64,000 bases of DNA from JAIXWP01 sp046309775 (lineage in GTDB: Bacteria > Bacteroidota > Bacteroidia > Flavobacteriales_D > Sanyastnellaceae), in NCBI GenBank assembly GCA_046309775.1, contig JBKCOM010000162.1, forward strand, positions 14,716 to 78,715, read 5' to 3'. This document shows positions 61,600-64,000 of the stretch, piece by piece; positions within the stretch are counted from its first letter, which is position 1, and the number at the start of each line of letters is the position of its first letter. The translations under genes were made by a program, and so were the position numbers. Below the pieces are notes generated by a model. It saw only the letters and a list, made by a program, of their open reading frames with translations. It made no database searches and was not told the origin of the DNA.

Positions 61600-62481
61600 C
61601 TAGTTAATTTCAATATTTCCGAAACTAACATTCACTTTTACAAAGGCATCACCACTACCAAAGCTGCCTGTGACGCGCTGATCGAACATGCCTTCATGCC
61701 TATCTCTATCACGAAGTGTTGCATTGATATCAATGTCTCCATAAGACACAAAAGCTTCTAAGCGTCCACCAGCCCCATCCACAAAAGTCAAATCCACATT
61801 CCCATAATCGCAGCTCACATCGAGCTTTGAACAAGTCTTGGAGATTTTTTGAACCTTAATATTTCCAAAGTCATTCTGAATATTAGACTCGCCATTTACA
61901 TACTCCACCTTCACATTTCCGTATTCTGAAATAATCTTTCCTCCTCCAAAATAGGCAACATAAGTATTACCAAAATCTACTTCGATATCATTAGACGTAT
62001 GTTTTAGGTCTGCAGCCACTAAATTGCCATAATCCAGTTTCAGATCTAGGATACCCGCAATAGAGGAAATGTTGAGGTTGCCAAAATCTACATTGCCATT
62101 CACTCCACCAGATTTGGGCATCTTGATCTCGACTGTAATGTCATAACTTTCATTGCCCCACTTTCTACTATTGTTTGACCCTGGATTGATAACGAGTTCT
62201 GGCGCGCTTTGACTCTCAGTGATTTTTACTGAATTAAAAATCTCCTCTGCTCTCGATTCGGAGCGCACGTCTGCATTCACTTTAACCATGATATAAACCT
62301 CCTCGCTATCCCATGTGGTAATAGTGGTACTGGCAAATGAAGTGTTTAGCTTCATGGTCACATTGTTGTTCACCTTGAACTTTCGCGAAATCTCCTTGTA
62401 ATACTCGGACGACCGCGCACTGATGCTGAAAAAAACAGGTATTACTGCTGCAAGGAGTAAATTAAGTTGCGGAACTTTCAT
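61600..62481 (-). CDS. DUF4097-type beta-helical exported protein
   Basis: 293 residues with signal peptide; from about residue 120 a regular series of about 20-residue units each closing on [DS]-[YF]-G-[ND]: VDFGNLNIS, LDYGNLVAA, VDFGNTYVA, SEYGNVKVE, NDFGNIKVQ, CDYGNVDLT, VSYGDIDIN, VSFGNIEIN. This is a right-handed beta-solenoid typical of DUF4097. Third gene of the ECF unit; it overlaps the anti-sigma-like gene by 20 bases. Function unknown. Confidence 0.8.
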   Translation of the reverse strand: MKVPQLNLLLAAVIPVFFSISARSSEYYKEISRKFKVNNNVTMKLNTSFASTTITTWDSEEVYIMVKVNADVRSESRAEEIFNSVKITESQSAPELVINPGSNNSRKWGNESYDITVEIKMPKSGGVNGNVDFGNLNISSIAGILDLKLDYGNLVAADLKHTSNDIEVDFGNTYVAYFGGGKIISEYGNVKVEYVNGESNIQNDFGNIKVQKISKTCSKLDVSCDYGNVDLTFVDGAGGRLEAFVSYGDIDINATLRDRDRHEGMFDQRVTGSFGSGDAFVKVNVSFGNIEIN

Positions 62482-62998
62482 TGGTGTTATTATTAGATTG
62501 ATTCTTTAATTCTATGTACGACTTCAGTTGATGGATAATTTGTAACCGGTATTGAAAATTCTCCATCATACCTCTTATTATATTTTCATTCTGTACATTC
62601 ATTTGATATAGTGTATCCAAGCGGTGATACTCGTTTTCAAGCTCTTGGAGTTTCGTCAAAAACTCTGTCACTTTCTCGTCTTTATACTCGAGTGTTTTGG
62701 TATCCAAGACGTTGTTTGCTTGAAAATATTCCTTTGCCTTTTTCACTTCCTGCGGATAATCCACTTTTGCTAATCGTTCACCGCCCGGGTCTTTCAGTAC
62801 AAAAAAGTACACTCCGATGGCGATGACAACAGCAGCCGCAGCTCCCACAAGGGCGGTCACTCTAAAATTGAAGGTGATCACTTTAGCTTTTTTGCCTTCA
62901 CGCAATCTTTGCTCAAAACGATCTTCATGTCCTTCAGCAATGGGAGCTTCGCTCGCCATTTGCTCTAATGCTTTTAAGATGTCTTCTTCTCTATTCAT
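62462..62998 (-). CDS. Membrane protein, probable anti-sigma factor
   Basis: 178 residues: a cytoplasmic N-terminal part (about 1-45), one membrane helix (about 46-68) and a periplasmic coiled-coil tail (EVTEFLTKLQELENEYHRLDTLYQ). Encoded 4 bases overlapping the ECF sigma gene, the position and topology of an anti-sigma factor. No ZAS zinc motif (HxxxCxxC) is visible, so the sigma-binding mode would be different. Identity is inferred from context. Confidence 0.6.
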   Translation of the reverse strand: MNREEDILKALEQMASEAPIAEGHEDRFEQRLREGKKAKVITFNFRVTALVGAAAAVVIAIGVYFFVLKDPGGERLAKVDYPQEVKKAKEYFQANNVLDTKTLEYKDEKVTEFLTKLQELENEYHRLDTLYQMNVQNENIIRGMMENFQYRLQIIHQLKSYIELKNQSNNNTNESSAT

Positions 62999-63561
62999 TT
63001 TTCTACACCTATTTCTTTTCTCAACTTCGTTAATGCTCTGCTATACTGGCTTCTACTGGTAGAAGCACCTATGCCGAGCTGATCTCCTATTTCCTGATGA
63101 CTCATTTTCTCCATAATATGAAGCTGAATGATCATTTGATATCCCTGAGGTAGTTTGCCAATATGCTTGGCGAGTTGTTCCGTAGGTATATCATAGCGTT
63201 CATCTTTCTCCTCTATTTGATCCTTGATATTTTCATTAAACTCTGGAAAGAGAATGGTAAAATTCTTCTTTCTTCTCACCCGTGATATGGCTTCTCTCAC
63301 ACAAATCATCTTTTGCCACGCCACGTACTTCTCTGGGGCAGTCAAGTCTGCCAACTTGTTAAAGCCCTTAATATAAGCCTCCTGCATTATATCTTCTGCA
63401 TCCTCTCGATTGCGCATGATCAAATAGACAGAAGGATAAATAATTCTCCAAGACAGGCGGTACGCCTCGGATTGAGCGTGGCGGTCGCCGCTTTTGCAAC
63501 GTTGAACTATTTCTGCCCAGTTGGTCTGCACTAATCGGTTGGTTTGGTAGTATGACGCCAA
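62995..63561 (-). CDS. RNA polymerase ECF sigma factor
   Basis: ECF-type sigma-70 (188 residues): sigma region 2 with SWRIIYPSVYLIMRNREDAEDIMQEAYIKGFNKLA, linker, region 4 with GKLPQGYQMIIQLHIMEKMSHQEIGDQLGIGASTSRSQYSRALTKLRKEI. Start is TTG at 63561; a GTG at 63531 is possible, as no ATG fits. Cotranscribed with its probable anti-sigma and the DUF4097 gene, a common Bacteroidota arrangement. A dyad lies 36 bases upstream. Confidence 0.92.
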   Translation of the reverse strand: MASYYQTNRLVQTNWAEIVQRCKSGDRHAQSEAYRLSWRIIYPSVYLIMRNREDAEDIMQEAYIKGFNKLADLTAPEKYVAWQKMICVREAISRVRRKKNFTILFPEFNENIKDQIEEKDERYDIPTEQLAKHIGKLPQGYQMIIQLHIMEKMSHQEIGDQLGIGASTSRSQYSRALTKLRKEIGVEK

Positions 63562-63596
63562 AGATTATAAAACGCTGCATTCGATTCTAAGATTTG

Positions 63597-63612
63597 TGTA
63601 ACATATGTTACA
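63597..63612. promoter_or_regulatory. 16-base perfect palindrome between ECF operon and peroxiredoxin
   Basis: TGTAACATATGTTACA, a perfect dyad TGTAA-N6-TTACA centred between divergent genes. Its arms and spacing match the dyad at 1113-1128. It lies 36 bases from the sigma start and 44 bases from the peroxiredoxin ATG. Confidence 0.45.
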
Positions 63613-63655
63613 GATATCCCAACTTCGTATGCTGACTTTTGAGAAAAAATATAAC

Positions 63656-64000
63656 ATGGAAGCAATTATCAGCATGCCTCGAATAGGCGATCAAGCACCC
63701 GATTTTCAAGCCATCACCACTACAGGACCGATGACTTTCTCTGAATACAACAAAGGAAGTTGGGTCATCCTCTTTTCTCACCCAGCAGACTTCACGCCTG
63801 TGTGTACCACAGAAATGAGCGGCTTTGCAATGGAAAAAGAATTTTTTCAGAAAAAGAATACAAAACTTCTTGGGTTGAGCATCGACAGCATTCACTCGCA
63901 CATCGCGTGGGTAAATGCCGTCCATGAAAAAACTAATGTTCTTTTCGAATTCCCCATCATAGCCGACCTTGACATGAAAGTGTCTAAGCTCTACGGAATG
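63656..64000 (+). CDS. 1-Cys-type (Prx6-like) peroxiredoxin, 5-prime part
   Basis: The frame runs off the right edge; 115 residues visible from ATG 63656. RIGDQAPDFQAITTTG, then the peroxidatic Cys (residue 50) in HPADFTPVCTTEMSGF, followed by LLGLSIDSIHSHIAWVNAVHE, typical of the Prx6/AhpC-TSA family with the PVCTTE signature. An upstream in-frame ATG at 63629 would add nine residues. Reduces peroxides; it shares a palindromic control site with the ECF gene. C-terminus unseen, so absence of a resolving Cys cannot be checked. Confidence 0.9.
   Translation, partial: MEAIISMPRIGDQAPDFQAITTTGPMTFSEYNKGSWVILFSHPADFTPVCTTEMSGFAMEKEFFQKKNTKLLGLSIDSIHSHIAWVNAVHEKTNVLFEFPIIADLDMKVSKLYGM

Noticed and set aside
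1..64000. CRISPR array, insertion sequence, prophage or toxin-antitoxin system
   Set aside because: No regular spacer repeats, transposase or integrase-like protein, or paired small toxin/antitoxin genes were found.

Overview
The window reads as chromosomal DNA of a member of the Bacteroidota, most likely a Flavobacteriales-type marine or freshwater heterotroph. Grounds: two PorV-like outer-membrane proteins, type IX secretion (T9SS) C-terminal sorting domains, a TonB-dependent receptor with an N-terminal carboxypeptidase-like domain, Bacteroidota-specific families (DUF4290, OstA-like, Wzi-like barrels), promoters of the TTG / TAnnTTTG type, and few Shine-Dalgarno sequences. Species cannot be named from this. 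No rRNA, tRNA, CRISPR array, insertion sequence or prophage was seen; coding density is high and only one gap exceeds 300 bases.

Layout. 1-1076: start of a TolC-type efflux gene and an OmpA-like protein. 1164-6574 (minus): haem-copper oxidase cluster ctaB, two subunit III genes, subunit IV, two Sco-fold proteins, a DUF420 protein and a small CxxC membrane protein; subunits I and II are not here. 6686-8197: Wzi-like barrel. 8321-16638: stringent-response enzyme, Fur-family regulator, purA, OstA-like protein, glyA and two small exported proteins. 16973-26095: a TonB receptor, a giant secreted protein and a PorV-like barrel, all with codon use typical of high expression. 26180-32489: greA, HIT, hemB, a lipoprotein, yidD, HupE-like, DUF4290 and uvrD. 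32536-33708: short NtrC-like regulator. 33737-39463 (minus): surface-polysaccharide genes (WecA-like, Wzi-like, GDP-fucose synthase, GT2) with an orphan OppC-type permease. 39493-43592: ruvC, ddl, secreted C1 peptidase, mtgA, small barrel. 43627-47319: two T9SS cargo proteins, one carrying a PEP synthase-like domain. 47383-53325: purK, YdeI-like, thyA-folA and hemA-hemC-hemD. 53350-57046: PorV-like, ctaA, HMA lipoprotein, EamA transporter. 57131-61579: rplU-rpmA-serS, lipoprotein, TPR protein. 61600-63561: ECF sigma, membrane partner and DUF4097 protein. 63656-end: peroxiredoxin.

How the parts fit. Haem supply (hemA/C/D, hemB), haem O/A synthesis (ctaB, ctaA), copper-type assembly factors (Sco, DUF420, HMA lipoprotein) and oxidase subunits together point to an aerobic respiratory chain ending in a haem-A oxidase, spread over several loci. 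Surface biology is the second theme: TonB uptake, T9SS export, and polysaccharide assembly.

Most notable signals: a family of near-identical palindromes with CCGAATG...CATTCGG stems, one a perfect 32-base palindrome lying inside the ostA reading frame and others at a stop/start junction, inside a glycosyltransferase gene and at a convergent gene end; a TAnnTTTG element exactly 4 bases before the ATG at three genes, suggesting leaderless mRNAs; an EamA transporter whose conserved first helix lies upstream of any ATG/GTG/TTG; a twin operator-like dyad spaced 84 bases before the TonB gene; and an NtrC-like protein with GAFTSA in place of GAFTGA and no DNA-binding domain.
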